Positions 1 through 8,398 of a DNA stretch of 60,274 bases are shown in pieces. The stretch is from the NCBI GenBank assembly GCA_947304405.1, contig CAMZBB010000004.1, forward strand, positions 1-60,274, written 5' to 3'. The stretch comes from an uncultured Clostridia bacterium. Its GTDB lineage: Bacteria; Bacillota; Clostridia; Saccharofermentanales; Saccharofermentanaceae. The notes below the pieces were generated by a model. That model worked only from the letters and a program-made list of their open reading frames with translations. It was not told the DNA's origin and ran no database searches. The stretch's first letter is position 1; the number at the start of each line of letters is the position of its first letter. Position numbers and translations under genes: made by a program.

Positions 1-2
1 CA

Positions 3-791
3 GATAAGCCTTTCCATTATTGCCCCGGCTGCTGCCACGGCATCATCCACAGACTTGTCGCTGAGACGCTTGTCGAGCAGGATGCACTTGAGACAGCAGT
101 AGGCGTTGCATCCGTCGGATGCACATACAACTCTTATGAATACATTGCTTGCGACATGGTACAGGCAGCTCACGGAAGAGCACCTGCCGTTGCAACAGGT
201 ATCAAGAGAAACCTCAAGGACAGCTTCGTCTTCACATATCAGGGAGACGGCGACCTCGCTTCCATCGGTACAGCCGAGATCGTTCATGCTGCCGCAAGAG
301 GAGAGAAGATCACCGTTATCTTCGTTAACAACGCCGTTTACGGAATGACTTCAGGTCAGATGGCACCTACGACACTCGTAGGCCAGGTAACGACAACATC
401 TCCCTGGGGACGTAATCCTGACACACAGGGTTATCCTATCAACGTTTCCGAGTTCCTTGCCAAGCTCCCGGGCGCTGCTTATGTTGAGCGTGTTGCGGTA
501 ACTGACTTCAAGAACATCCAGAACGCAAAGAGAGCTCTCAAGAAGGCTTTCGACGTCCAGAAGAACAAGCTTGGTTTCTCACTCGTTGAGATCCTTTCCA
601 CATGCCCTACAAACTGGGGCAAGGAGCCTCTTGCTGCCATGGAATGGCTCAAGGAGAACATGATGACCCAGTATCCTCTCGGATGCTACAAGGGTGAGGA
701 CCTCAAGTTCGATGAGAACGGCAACTATGTTTCCGGCGCAACACCTGCTACCGCAAACAACTGCGTTAACGTTGGGGAGGTGAAGAAATGA
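3..791 (+). CDS. 2-oxoacid:ferredoxin oxidoreductase, beta (TPP-binding) subunit, 5'-truncated
   Basis: This is the TPP-binding subunit of an enzyme that oxidatively decarboxylates a 2-oxoacid to acyl-CoA and reduces ferredoxin. The reading frame is open from base 3, so the gene starts before the window. The first residues read DKPFHYCPGCCHGIIHRL, the Cys-Pro-Gly-Cys segment typical of these beta subunits. The TPP/Mg2+ region follows with TYQGDGDLASIGTAE and VNNAVYGMTSGQMAPTT, both diagnostic of the family. The stop codon overlaps the start of the gamma subunit by 4 bp (ATGA), so the two are translationally coupled. The subunit family fits 2-oxoisovalerate or 2-oxoglutarate enzymes better than pyruvate enzymes, but the substrate cannot be settled without the alpha subunit, which lies outside the window. 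Confidence 0.93.
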   Translation, partial: DKPFHYCPGCCHGIIHRLVAETLVEQDALETAVGVASVGCTYNSYEYIACDMVQAAHGRAPAVATGIKRNLKDSFVFTYQGDGDLASIGTAEIVHAAARGEKITVIFVNNAVYGMTSGQMAPTTLVGQVTTTSPWGRNPDTQGYPINVSEFLAKLPGAAYVERVAVTDFKNIQNAKRALKKAFDVQKNKLGFSLVEILSTCPTNWGKEPLAAMEWLKENMMTQYPLGCYKGEDLKFDENGNYVSGATPATANNCVNVGEVKK

Positions 792-1327
792 TTGATTTCT
801 CTGTAATTTTTGCCGGATTCGGCGGTCAGGGAATCCTCTCCGCAGGCAAGATGGCAGCAGAAGCTGCTCTTTATGAAGGCAAGGAAGTATCCTGGTTCCC
901 GTCTTACGGACCTGAGATGCGTGGCGGTACCGCTAACTGCTCGGTAGTTATCTCGGATTCCGCTATCGGATCACCCGTTGTTAACGATGCAGACGTTGTC
1001 ATCTGCCTCAACCAGCCTTCCATGGAAAAGTTCGAAAAGCAGCTCAAGCCGGGCGCTCTCATGATCCTCGACTCTTCGCTGATCAAGACAAGACCCGTAA
1101 GAACTGACATCAAGGTTATCGCTATGCCTGCTTCAGACATCGCTTCCGAGCTCGGCAAGATGATGTTCGCCCCCATCACCATGATGGGCTGCATGGCTGT
1201 TGCAACCGGATGCTTCTCAAGGGATTCTTTCGAGAAGTCGCTTTATGAGATCCTTCCCGAGAGAAAGCACGGACTCATTCCTACAAACATGGCAGCGTTC
1301 GACAAGGGCGCAGCTTACGCTCAGTAA
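788..1327 (+). CDS. 2-oxoacid:ferredoxin oxidoreductase, gamma subunit
   Basis: This is the small gamma subunit (179 aa) of the same 2-oxoacid:ferredoxin oxidoreductase. The N-terminal FAGFGGQGILSAGKM is the glycine-rich signature of the family, and the SYGPEMRGGTANCSVVIS motif follows at about residues 38-55. The length is normal. The ATG overlaps the beta-subunit stop, and the sequence GGGGAGGTGAAGAA just upstream supplies the ribosome binding site. A strong intrinsic terminator 27 bp downstream shows that this is the last gene of the operon. Confidence 0.93.
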   Translation: MIDFSVIFAGFGGQGILSAGKMAAEAALYEGKEVSWFPSYGPEMRGGTANCSVVISDSAIGSPVVNDADVVICLNQPSMEKFEKQLKPGALMILDSSLIKTRPVRTDIKVIAMPASDIASELGKMMFAPITMMGCMAVATGCFSRDSFEKSLYEILPERKHGLIPTNMAAFDKGAAYAQ

Positions 1328-1353
1328 TTAACTGTTACAGTTCACTGTTAACG

Positions 1354-1382
1354 GCCCCCGCTTGATGGCGGGGGCTGTTTTT
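1354..1382 (+). terminator. Intrinsic terminator of the oxidoreductase operon
   Basis: A perfect 8-bp GC stem (GCCCCCGC / GCGGGGGC) with loop TTGATG is followed by TGTTTTT. It closes the 2-oxoacid oxidoreductase operon. Confidence 0.9.
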
Positions 1383-1389
1383 GCATGGC

Positions 1390-1513
1390 ATTCTATCTTT
1401 TGTTCTGACTTTTGTCTCAAACATAGAATGAAACGTAGAATCAGAGTGTTTTTAGGCTCGAATTCTATCTTTTGTTCTAACTTTTGTCTCAAACATAGAA
1501 TGAAACATAGAAT
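1390..1513 (+). repeat. Two 52-bp direct repeats, each an ATTCTAT/ATAGAAT hairpin
   Basis: Two copies of a 52-bp unit lie at 1390-1441 and 1462-1513, a 72-bp period, differing at two positions. Each starts with ATTCTAT and has ATAGAAT 33 bp further on, so each can form a hairpin with a 7-bp stem. A third partial copy of the arm (GTAGAAT or ATAGAAT) ends each unit. There is no credible coding frame. The arrangement resembles the hairpin loci at 15248-15480 and 53159-53340, which use different words. Confidence 0.8.
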
Positions 1514-1573
1514 GAACGGTTGGAAAACAGGCCTTTCGGGGTAATTGAAAAAAGTTTGCAATAAACACCATAA

Positions 1574-1610
1574 AACAGTTGACAACAGTTAAACACTGTT
1601 ATACACTGTT
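1574..1610 (+). promoter_or_regulatory. Promoter with symmetrical four-half-site operator upstream of the DUF975 gene
   Basis: Four hexamers form a perfect dyad: AACAGT at 1574 and 1584, then the reverse complement ACTGTT at 1595 and 1605, spaced 10, 11 and 10 bp, about one helical turn each. A sigma-A-like promoter runs through it: TTGACA at 1579-1584, 17 bp, TACACT at 1602-1607. A regulator bound as two dimers would block RNA polymerase. Related ACTGTT/ACAGTT words also occur at 1331-1349, just after the preceding gene. The regulator is unknown. Confidence 0.6.
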
Positions 1611-1732
1611 TGCGGATGAAGGAGACAGACCGGTATCTCGGTCATCCGGAAAAATCACCGCGGCAGGCGACGGGAATAAGCGCAGGCTTCGGGTAGGGAA
1701 AACTTTTGGGAAAGGTTTATAGGAGTTAGAGT

Positions 1733-2827
1733 ATGTGGAGCAGAAAAGAGCTTAAGGGTAATGCTAAAAAAATCCTTTCAAAGAATTATTGGAAAGCATT
1801 CCTGGTAACGTTGATACTTATCACGGTTTGCGGAGCGGGAGCAAGTTCGGGAGCGGGCACGAGCAGCGGACTTTCGAGCATGGCCACCATAAGAAACAGG
1901 GCAAACAGGGAAAAGAGAAACGAAGTTAAGGCTACCGAGAAGATCAATATTGATAAGACCGATAAGAACTTTGATTTCAGCATGGATGTCGATGGTAAAA
2001 AGATCAATGTTAAGATCGACGGCAACAAAGTATATATCAACGATAAGGAAGTCGCTTCCGACGGAGATAATTACAGGATAAATATCGATGGTAAATCGAT
2101 AAGCGTAAACGATAAGGACGGTTCCGTTGTAATTGACGGCAAGCAGATCAAGATCGGTGACAAAAGCGGAGGCGTTGATATCAAGGACGGAAAAGTAACC
2201 GTCAGGGACGGCGAAGACAAAGTTGTATTCAATGGCAGCATTGATGACAGCAAAGATGTATTTCTGCGTGGCTTTGCAATATTCATGGCAATCGCAGGCG
2301 TCATAATGCTGTTCATCATGATAATCGCCGGGATTCTTACGATCTTTGTCTTTAATCCTTTGAGAGTAGGCGGATATAACTACTTCAACAGGCTGCATGA
2401 AGGAACATCGAAGTTCACCAATATCTTCGGAGGCTTCAAGCATGGTCATTACGGGGCATCCGTACGCAACATGTTCCTTAAGGATCTCTATGAATTCCTT
2501 TGGTCGATGCTTTTCATAATCCCCGGAATAATCAAGAGCTACTCTTACTGGATGGTCCCTTATCTTACCGCGGACAACCCGAACCTTTCGGCTTCAAGGG
2601 CATTTGAGATCAGCAAGAAGACAATGAAGGGCGACAAGTGGAACACATTCGTACTCCAGCTTTCGTTCATCGGATGGGTCCTTCTCTGCATCCTCTCATT
2701 CGGAGTCGGAGCATATTTCCTCGCTCCCTATCAGGAAGCAACATATGCAGAGCTTTATGCTACGCTTAAGCAGAAAGCGATCGCAAACGGAATAGCAACT
2801 GAAGAAGAACTTGCAGTTGCAGCATAA
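1733..2827 (+). CDS. DUF975 family membrane protein with a large beta-rich insert
   Basis: The ends of this 364-aa protein match the DUF975 family of Clostridia: an N-terminal RKELKGNAKKILSKNYWKAF segment, then hydrophobic segments around residues 20-40, 180-210, 255-285 and 305-335, with the conserved FIIPGIIKSYSYWMVPYL near 262. DUF975 proteins are usually 200-250 aa. The extra length is a soluble stretch (about residues 60-175) between the first and second membrane segments, built from short repeats such as NIDGKSISVNDKDG and VIDGKQIKIGDKSG that suggest stacked beta strands. DUF975 function is unknown. A ribosome binding site (AGGAG) precedes the ATG. It appears to be a single-gene unit behind the operator at 1574-1610. 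Confidence 0.85.
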   Translation: MWSRKELKGNAKKILSKNYWKAFLVTLILITVCGAGASSGAGTSSGLSSMATIRNRANREKRNEVKATEKINIDKTDKNFDFSMDVDGKKINVKIDGNKVYINDKEVASDGDNYRINIDGKSISVNDKDGSVVIDGKQIKIGDKSGGVDIKDGKVTVRDGEDKVVFNGSIDDSKDVFLRGFAIFMAIAGVIMLFIMIIAGILTIFVFNPLRVGGYNYFNRLHEGTSKFTNIFGGFKHGHYGASVRNMFLKDLYEFLWSMLFIIPGIIKSYSYWMVPYLTADNPNLSASRAFEISKKTMKGDKWNTFVLQLSFIGWVLLCILSFGVGAYFLAPYQEATYAELYATLKQKAIANGIATEEELAVAA

Positions 2828-2833
2828 CTAAAG

Positions 2834-2895
2834 TTAACAACGGCCGTCGCAGGGTTATAATGGAAAAAAGGGACCTGCGGCGGTCCGTTGCTTTT
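2834..2895 (+). promoter_or_regulatory. Promoter embedded in a hairpin, upstream of the GntR/ABC operon
   Basis: TTAACA (2834-2839), 16 bp, TATAAT (2856-2861) is a good sigma-A promoter for the GntR gene. It sits inside a long inverted repeat: 2839-2853 pairs with 2874-2889, about 15 bp with one bulge, followed by GCTTTT. In the upstream transcript the hairpin would act as a terminator for the DUF975 gene. In DNA it brackets the promoter -10 box. Confidence 0.6.
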
Positions 2896-2924
2896 GAAGA
2901 AACAATGCCGTGAAAGGATAGCAG

Positions 2925-3299
2925 ATGCACATAATCATCAACAATTCGTCGATGGTGCCGATCTATGAGCAGATCGTAGATCAGATAAAGGCCAGTATAG
3001 TCACCGGGGAGATTAAACCCGGTGACATGCTTGCTTCTGTGAGGCAGCAGTCCAAGGAACTGAAGATCAGTGCCCTTACGGCAAAGAAAGCATATGATGC
3101 CCTTGAGGAAGAGGGCTTTGTCACAACGGTCCATGGCAAGGGAACTTTCGTGTCGGAGACCAACAAGGAAAGAATTTACGAAGAACAGGTGAAAGATGTC
3201 GAAAATGATATTGCTAAGGCTGTTTTGAAGGCCAGGCAGTCCGGGATCAAAGATGACGACATCCGGAGCATTTTCGATATGATCATGGAGGACAAGTAG
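2925..3299 (+). CDS. GntR-family transcriptional regulator, YtrA type
   Basis: This 124-aa protein has a GntR winged-helix domain (about residues 7-72, with VPIYEQIVDQIKASIVTGEI and the turn GEIKPGDMLASVRQ) and only a short helical tail instead of a large ligand domain, as in the YtrA subfamily. Such regulators usually repress the ABC transporter encoded beside them. Here the ABC ATPase starts 2 bp downstream and the permease overlaps it, so autoregulation of the three-gene operon from the promoter at 2834-2861 is likely. The ATG is preceded by GAAAGGA. Confidence 0.9.
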   Translation: MHIIINNSSMVPIYEQIVDQIKASIVTGEIKPGDMLASVRQQSKELKISALTAKKAYDALEEEGFVTTVHGKGTFVSETNKERIYEEQVKDVENDIAKAVLKARQSGIKDDDIRSIFDMIMEDK

Positions 3300-3301
3300 G
3301 A

Positions 3302-4162
3302 ATGGCGTTGCTTTGTATGGAGCATGCCTCGGTGAGGTATGACCGTTTCAATCTCGATGTCTCACTTACAGTCGAAGAGGGTATGATAACAGGTCTGATC
3401 GGACGCAACGGTTCCGGCAAGACGACGACTTTCAAGTCGATCGTTGATGTTGTGAGAGCCGGCGGGAAGATCGAGATCTTCGGTAAAGACAGCAGAAAGC
3501 TTACGGAAGATGAGCGTTCTCAGATAGGGATCGCTTACACTGATGTGTTTTTCAACGGGGAATACAGCGTTCCGTCGATCAGGAGGATACTTGCTGCAGC
3601 ATATAAGAACTTTAACGGTGCTGAGTATGACCGGATGACCGCGCGGTTCGGTATTCCGAAAAAGGGCAAGATCCGCAATCTTTCAACCGGTGAACTCGCA
3701 AAACTGAGATTCATTTCGGCTATGACGCACGATGCCAAGCTCGTGATTCTGGACGAACCGACTTCCGGTCTCGATGTCGTTGCCAGAGACGGCATATTGG
3801 ACGAGCTCAGGAACTATATGGAAAAGCATGAGGATTCGGCGATAATCCTGAGTTCCAACATCACGCAGGACCTTGAGGGCCTTGCTGATGATGTTTACAT
3901 GATCGACAACGGAAAGATCGTGCTTCACGAGAACACGGACACGATCACCGATGATTACGGACTGGTGAAGTGCACGGAAGAACAGTTCGAAAAACTCGAT
4001 AAGGAATACGTCAAAGGTTCGAAAAAAGCGCCATACGGCAGAGACGTGCTTGTTTCACAAAAGCGTTTTTACCTTGAAAACTATCCCGGTATGGCGGTCG
4101 AGGACGGAATGCTCGACCATTGCCTGATAGTTCTTGCGGAAAACAAGGAGGAACAGGCATGA
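3302..4162 (+). CDS. ABC transporter ATP-binding protein (ABC-2 type exporter)
   Basis: This 286-aa ATPase has Walker A GRNGSGKTT at about residues 34-42, an ABC signature in the slightly divergent form LSTGE at 126-130, and Walker B LVILDEPTSG at 146-155. It pairs with the permease that overlaps its stop codon. GntR(YtrA)-ABC-permease operons in Firmicutes often answer cell-envelope stress or export antimicrobial compounds. The substrate here is unknown. Confidence 0.93.
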   Translation: MALLCMEHASVRYDRFNLDVSLTVEEGMITGLIGRNGSGKTTTFKSIVDVVRAGGKIEIFGKDSRKLTEDERSQIGIAYTDVFFNGEYSVPSIRRILAAAYKNFNGAEYDRMTARFGIPKKGKIRNLSTGELAKLRFISAMTHDAKLVILDEPTSGLDVVARDGILDELRNYMEKHEDSAIILSSNITQDLEGLADDVYMIDNGKIVLHENTDTITDDYGLVKCTEEQFEKLDKEYVKGSKKAPYGRDVLVSQKRFYLENYPGMAVEDGMLDHCLIVLAENKEEQA

Positions 4163-4881
4163 AAGGATATCTGACTTACTTTTTCGAGCAGCACAAGAGG
4201 CTGATCCTCGGTTATTCGGTGAGCCTTGTTATTGCCATGATCTTGTCGCTCAGCCTCAAGACGACTACAGCGCCTGTTTGTGTAACGATCTTGTATGTAA
4301 GCGTCTTTGCTTCCCTCGCGCCTATCGCGACACTTAATTCGGACAGGGAGATCGACCAGCTTTTGTCCATGCCGGGAGGCAGAAAGGATCTGGTCGCCGC
4401 CCACTATATCAATGCAGTCATTTCGCTGGCTGCCTCGCTTGTATTTGCGGCTGCCGTGACGCTTCTTACGGTCCTGTTCGGAGGCAAAAGCGTGGAACTT
4501 CCTTCAGCTCCGGTCGTTTGTTATCTGCTTTCGCTGACACTTTTTATCATTGCGATAATGCAGCCTTTGTCGATGCTGTTCGGCCGCAAGGGCCTGCTCA
4601 TCGGATTCGCGGCGCTGTTGTTCATATTGTTCCAGACGGCAGTCAGACTTGTTCTGACTTACGGCGGAGCCATTTTCGCCAAATACGTGAGCATGTGGTT
4701 CAAGGGTGAGCAGGAGAGAAACATCGCCGAGATCATAGGTGACGGCGTGAGGCTCCCTGACATTTCGCGTCCTGTCTTTGTGATAATCGCATTAGGAGCG
4801 GCAATTTCAGTCTTTGCTGCATCATTTATAATCTGCCGGCTGGTCTTTGCCCGGAGAAATTTCAGGGTGAACAAATTGTAA
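4159..4881 (+). CDS. ABC-2 type permease
   Basis: This protein of about 240 aa has six predicted membrane segments (for example LGYSVSLVIAMILSL near the N terminus and VIIALGAAISVFAASF near the C terminus). It is the membrane partner of the ATPase just upstream. I start it at 4159 because AAGGAGG lies at ideal spacing and the ATG overlaps the ATPase stop (ATGA); an in-frame ATG 39 bp upstream has no such site. A terminator follows 10 bp after the stop. The substrate is unknown. Confidence 0.88.
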   Translation: MKGYLTYFFEQHKRLILGYSVSLVIAMILSLSLKTTTAPVCVTILYVSVFASLAPIATLNSDREIDQLLSMPGGRKDLVAAHYINAVISLAASLVFAAAVTLLTVLFGGKSVELPSAPVVCYLLSLTLFIIAIMQPLSMLFGRKGLLIGFAALLFILFQTAVRLVLTYGGAIFAKYVSMWFKGEQERNIAEIIGDGVRLPDISRPVFVIIALGAAISVFAASFIICRLVFARRNFRVNKL

Positions 4882-4890
4882 AATTGCACA

Positions 4891-4919
4891 AAACACGGGA
4901 AATGTTCCCGTGTTTTTTT
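4891..4919 (+). terminator. Intrinsic terminator of the GntR/ABC operon
   Basis: An 11-bp perfect stem (4891-4901 with 4905-4915) has a three-base loop and runs into a T tract. Confidence 0.92.
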
Positions 4920-4929
4920 GTGTTTTCGG

Positions 4930-4958
4930 TTGGTAAATCACATTATTTAGTATATAAT
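4930..4958 (+). promoter_or_regulatory. Candidate promoter of the glycogen operon
   Basis: TTGGTA (4930-4935), 17 bp, TATAAT (4953-4958) lies about 95 bp upstream of glgB and just after the preceding terminator. It is the only clear promoter before the five-gene glycogen operon. Confidence 0.65.
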
Positions 4959-5051
4959 AAAGAAGCGTTGACATTTTGACGCGCTATTCGGCTTGCCTGC
5001 TTTTCGGCAGAAGGCCGGATCAAAACCGAAAGGGAGGCACAAAGCACATAT

Positions 5052-7088
5052 ATGGATGCTGCTTATTTGTTCAACAAGGGTGAGAACTACATGAGCTACA
5101 ATTTCCTGGGCGCTCATCCTTACGAGGACGAGAACGGGAAAGGCTTTATCTTCAGAGTCTGGGCGCCGCACGCGAGAATGGTCAGCGTCATGGGCGACTT
5201 CAATGACTGGAACCCCAATGAATGCAAGATGTTTATGCTCGGGAAGACCGGCATCTGGGAGCAGAAGGTTCCCGGAGCACAGCAGTGGGACCGCTATAAG
5301 TACAGAGTCGTAGGCGCGGACAACCGCATATACGAGAAGGGCGACCCGTTCGCAAGGCATTTCGAGACGAGACCCAATAATGCTTCGATCATCTACGATC
5401 CTGATGATTATATCTGGAACGATGACGAGTTCTGCAAGAACCGTACTGATGCGCTTGCTCCGAAGCCGATCAACATTTACGAGATCCATCTGGGCTCATG
5501 GCGCCGCCATCCGGACGGAAACTTCTTCTCTTACAGGGAACTCGCCATAGACCTTTCCGATTACTGCAAGAAAATGAATTACACCCACATCGAGCTGATG
5601 CCGATCTTAGAGCACCCGCTCGATGATTCCTGGGGATATCAGGTTACAGGTTACTACGCCGTAACTTCAAGATTTGGCACTCCTGCCGACTTCAAGTTTA
5701 TGGTCGACGTTCTTCACCAGAACGGCATCTCGGTCATCCTTGACTGGGTTCCCGCACACTTCCCGAAGAACCTCGAAGGACTTGTCAGATTTGACGGTAC
5801 ACCCTGTTACGAATACGCTGACCCCAGGATCGGCGAGCACCGCGAATGGGGCACTTATGTTTTCGATTATTCAAAGAACGAAGTGCTGTCGTTCCTTATC
5901 TCCAATGCGGTGTTCTGGATCGATGAGTTCCACCTTGACGGAATCCGCGTAGATGCAGTCTCTTCCATGCTTTACAGAGACTACGGACGCACGCAGTACA
6001 TCCCGAACAAGTTCGGCGGCAACGAGAATCTTGAAGCAATCGAGTTTTTCAAGAAGCTCAATTCAACTATCAGAAAGAATTATCCTTACGCGATGCTCAT
6101 CGCCGAGGAGTCGACTGCATGGCCCAAGGTCTCACATCCCGTTGAGGACGGCGGCCTCGGTTTTACGCACAAGTGGAACATGGGCTGGATGCATGACACG
6201 TTGGATTATTTCTCAACCGACTCTTATGCGAGGGGATGGCATCACGACGAGTTCTGTTTCTCGATGATGTATGCTTTCGCCGAGAACTATATCCTGAGCC
6301 TTTCACACGACGAAGTGGTTCACGGCAAGCATTCCCTGATCGACAAGATGCCCGGAGATATCTGGAGAAAGTTTGCGTCGCTCAGATCAATGATGCTCTA
6401 CCAGATGAGCCACCCCGGCGCGAAGCTCAACTTCATGGGCGCCGAGTTCGGTCAGTTCATCGAATGGCGTTTCTATGAGCAGCTTGAGTGGTTCCTGCTT
6501 GATTATGAGTCTCACAGGCTCCTTCAGAACTTCAACAGCGAGCTCAACAGATTCTATAAAGAGCACCCTCAGCTCTGGATCGACGATCACACCTGGGCAG
6601 GATTTGAATGGATCGCTGCAGACGACACGAAGAATAACGTTTTCGTTTACAAGAGATCTTCGCCGAATCCCAAGGAGAACGACATCTATGTTGCCCTCAA
6701 CATGGTGCCGCAGCCTCTTGAAGACTACAAGATCCCGGTATATGAACTCGGAACGTACCGTCTTGTCTTTAATACGGACGACATGAGTCACGGCGGTTCC
6801 GGCTATCCTACGGGAACTGATGCGATGGGCTGCGTTGAGGCAGTCGATGAGCCGATGAACGGCAAGCCTTATTACATCTCGATCAATCTTCCGCCTCTGG
6901 CCGGAATCTATTTCATGAAGGTGAAGGATCCCAAGCCGAAGAAGGCGCCTAAGAAACCTGCTGCAAAGAAACCGGCTGCCAAGAAGAGTGCCGCTAAAAA
7001 GCCTGCGGCAGCGAAAACCGCGAAGCCCGCAGCAAAGAAGCCTTCTGTGAAAAAGAGCACAAAGGCAACCGAAAAAGCAAAAAAGTAA
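5052..7088 (+). CDS. glgB: 1,4-alpha-glucan branching enzyme GlgB with Lys/Ala-rich tail
   Basis: GlgB cuts alpha-1,4-glucan chains and re-attaches them through alpha-1,6 links, creating glycogen branches. The N-terminal CBM48 domain (FIFRVWAPHARMVSVMGDFN) precedes a GH13 barrel with the usual regions: DWVPAHFP, GIRVDAVSSM (nucleophile about Asp301), AEEST (acid/base Glu about 352) and LSHDEVVHGKHS. The core ends near residue 625. A further 53 residues consist of KPAAKK-like repeats, which GlgB normally lacks and which recur on GlgA and trigger factor in this window. AGGGAGG lies 14 bp before the ATG; an alternative start is the ATG at 5091. It is the first gene of the glg operon. Confidence 0.95.
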   Translation: MDAAYLFNKGENYMSYNFLGAHPYEDENGKGFIFRVWAPHARMVSVMGDFNDWNPNECKMFMLGKTGIWEQKVPGAQQWDRYKYRVVGADNRIYEKGDPFARHFETRPNNASIIYDPDDYIWNDDEFCKNRTDALAPKPINIYEIHLGSWRRHPDGNFFSYRELAIDLSDYCKKMNYTHIELMPILEHPLDDSWGYQVTGYYAVTSRFGTPADFKFMVDVLHQNGISVILDWVPAHFPKNLEGLVRFDGTPCYEYADPRIGEHREWGTYVFDYSKNEVLSFLISNAVFWIDEFHLDGIRVDAVSSMLYRDYGRTQYIPNKFGGNENLEAIEFFKKLNSTIRKNYPYAMLIAEESTAWPKVSHPVEDGGLGFTHKWNMGWMHDTLDYFSTDSYARGWHHDEFCFSMMYAFAENYILSLSHDEVVHGKHSLIDKMPGDIWRKFASLRSMMLYQMSHPGAKLNFMGAEFGQFIEWRFYEQLEWFLLDYESHRLLQNFNSELNRFYKEHPQLWIDDHTWAGFEWIAADDTKNNVFVYKRSSPNPKENDIYVALNMVPQPLEDYKIPVYELGTYRLVFNTDDMSHGGSGYPTGTDAMGCVEAVDEPMNGKPYYISINLPPLAGIYFMKVKDPKPKKAPKKPAAKKPAAKKSAAKKPAAAKTAKPAAKKPSVKKSTKATEKAKK

Positions 7089-7115
7089 ACGTAATAAACC
7101 GGAGGTAATATCATT

Positions 7116-8375
7116 ATGGCTAAAACTGAAGTCGTTGCGATGATACTCGCTGGCGGACAGGGAAGCAGGCTCGGCGTTCTCACAAAGAAGATCGCAAAGC
7201 CGGCAGTTCCTTTCGGAAGCCGTTACAGGATCATTGATTTCCCGCTGTCAAACTGCGTTAACTCGGGATTTGAGATCGTTGGTGTTCTTACACAGTACCA
7301 GCCGCTCGCACTCAATACATACGTTGGAAACGGTCACCCCTGGGATCTCGATCGTAACAATGCCGGTGCGTATATTCTTCCGCCTTATCAGACTGCAGGC
7401 GGTTCTTCCTGGTATAAGGGAACTGCAAACGCCATCTACCAGAACATGAGCTTCATCGATGATAACAATCCGAAGTACATCGTTGTTCTTTCAGGCGACC
7501 ACATCTACAAGATGGATTATGCCGCAATGCTCAAGTCTCATATCGACAAGGGCGCCGACGCAACGCTCGCAGTTTACGAGGTGCCGTGGGAAGAGGCTCC
7601 GAGATTCGGTATCCTCAACACCAAGGAAGACGATATCATCGAGGAATTCGATGAGAAGCCCGCCAAGCCGAAGAGCAATCTTGCATCGATGGGCGTCTAT
7701 ATATTCACCTGGGATGTATTAAGACAGGCTCTTATCGACGATGAGAACGATCCGAACTCCAGCAACGACTTCGGTAAGAACATCGTACCCAACCTTCTCG
7801 CTCAGGGCAGAAAGCTCTGTGCTTACAGATTCTCCGGTTACTGGAAGGACGTTGGAACGATCAGTTCTCTCTGGGAGACCAACATGGATATCCTCGATAA
7901 GCCTGAAGAGATCAACCTCGTCGACAGATCCTGGAAGATCTTCTCAAGAAACCCGGTCAAGCCTTCACACTTCATCGGCAGCGGCGCAAAAGTCAAGAAT
8001 TCGGCACTGACGGACGGCTGCCGCATCTTCGGTGACGTTGAGCATTCAGTTCTTTCCGAATCAGTAATCGTCGAGAAGGGAGCGATCGTCAAGGATTGCG
8101 TCCTGATGCCGGGCGTAGTCGTTCAGGAAGGCGCACACATTGAGCGCTGCATCGTTGATTTCGGAACGATCATCGGCAAGAACGTTACTGCAGGATCGTT
8201 TGTCGAGGGCGAAGGCGTTTACACAAACAAGAAGATCTGCTCGGAAGGCATTTGCGTTTTCGAGCGCGGCCTGAAGATAAAGGATGATGCGGTCATTCCG
8301 GGCAACAGTATGGTAGATACCGATGTTGAAGTCTCTGATGAAGACAACGTCATCGAGTCCACCTTCAGGGTATGA
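7116..8375 (+). CDS. glgC: Glucose-1-phosphate adenylyltransferase GlgC
   Basis: GlgC makes ADP-glucose from glucose-1-phosphate and ATP, the committed step of bacterial glycogen synthesis. The 419-aa protein has the nucleotidyltransferase start [19 protein letters not shown] and [20 protein letters not shown], then the [10 protein letters not shown] motif, and ends with left-handed beta-helix repeats ([19 protein letters not shown]). The length is normal and the catalytic glycine-rich loop is intact. GGAGG precedes the ATG. It is followed directly by glgD, its non-catalytic homologue, so the enzyme is probably a GlgC/GlgD hetero-oligomer as in other Firmicutes. Confidence 0.97.
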   Translation: MAKTEVVAMILAGGQGSRLGVLTKKIAKPAVPFGSRYRIIDFPLSNCVNSGFEIVGVLTQYQPLALNTYVGNGHPWDLDRNNAGAYILPPYQTAGGSSWYKGTANAIYQNMSFIDDNNPKYIVVLSGDHIYKMDYAAMLKSHIDKGADATLAVYEVPWEEAPRFGILNTKEDDIIEEFDEKPAKPKSNLASMGVYIFTWDVLRQALIDDENDPNSSNDFGKNIVPNLLAQGRKLCAYRFSGYWKDVGTISSLWETNMDILDKPEEINLVDRSWKIFSRNPVKPSHFIGSGAKVKNSALTDGCRIFGDVEHSVLSESVIVEKGAIVKDCVLMPGVVVQEGAHIERCIVDFGTIIGKNVTAGSFVEGEGVYTNKKICSEGICVFERGLKIKDDAVIPGNSMVDTDVEVSDEDNVIESTFRV

Positions 8376-8398
8376 GAACGGGAAAAGGAGATTGAGAT

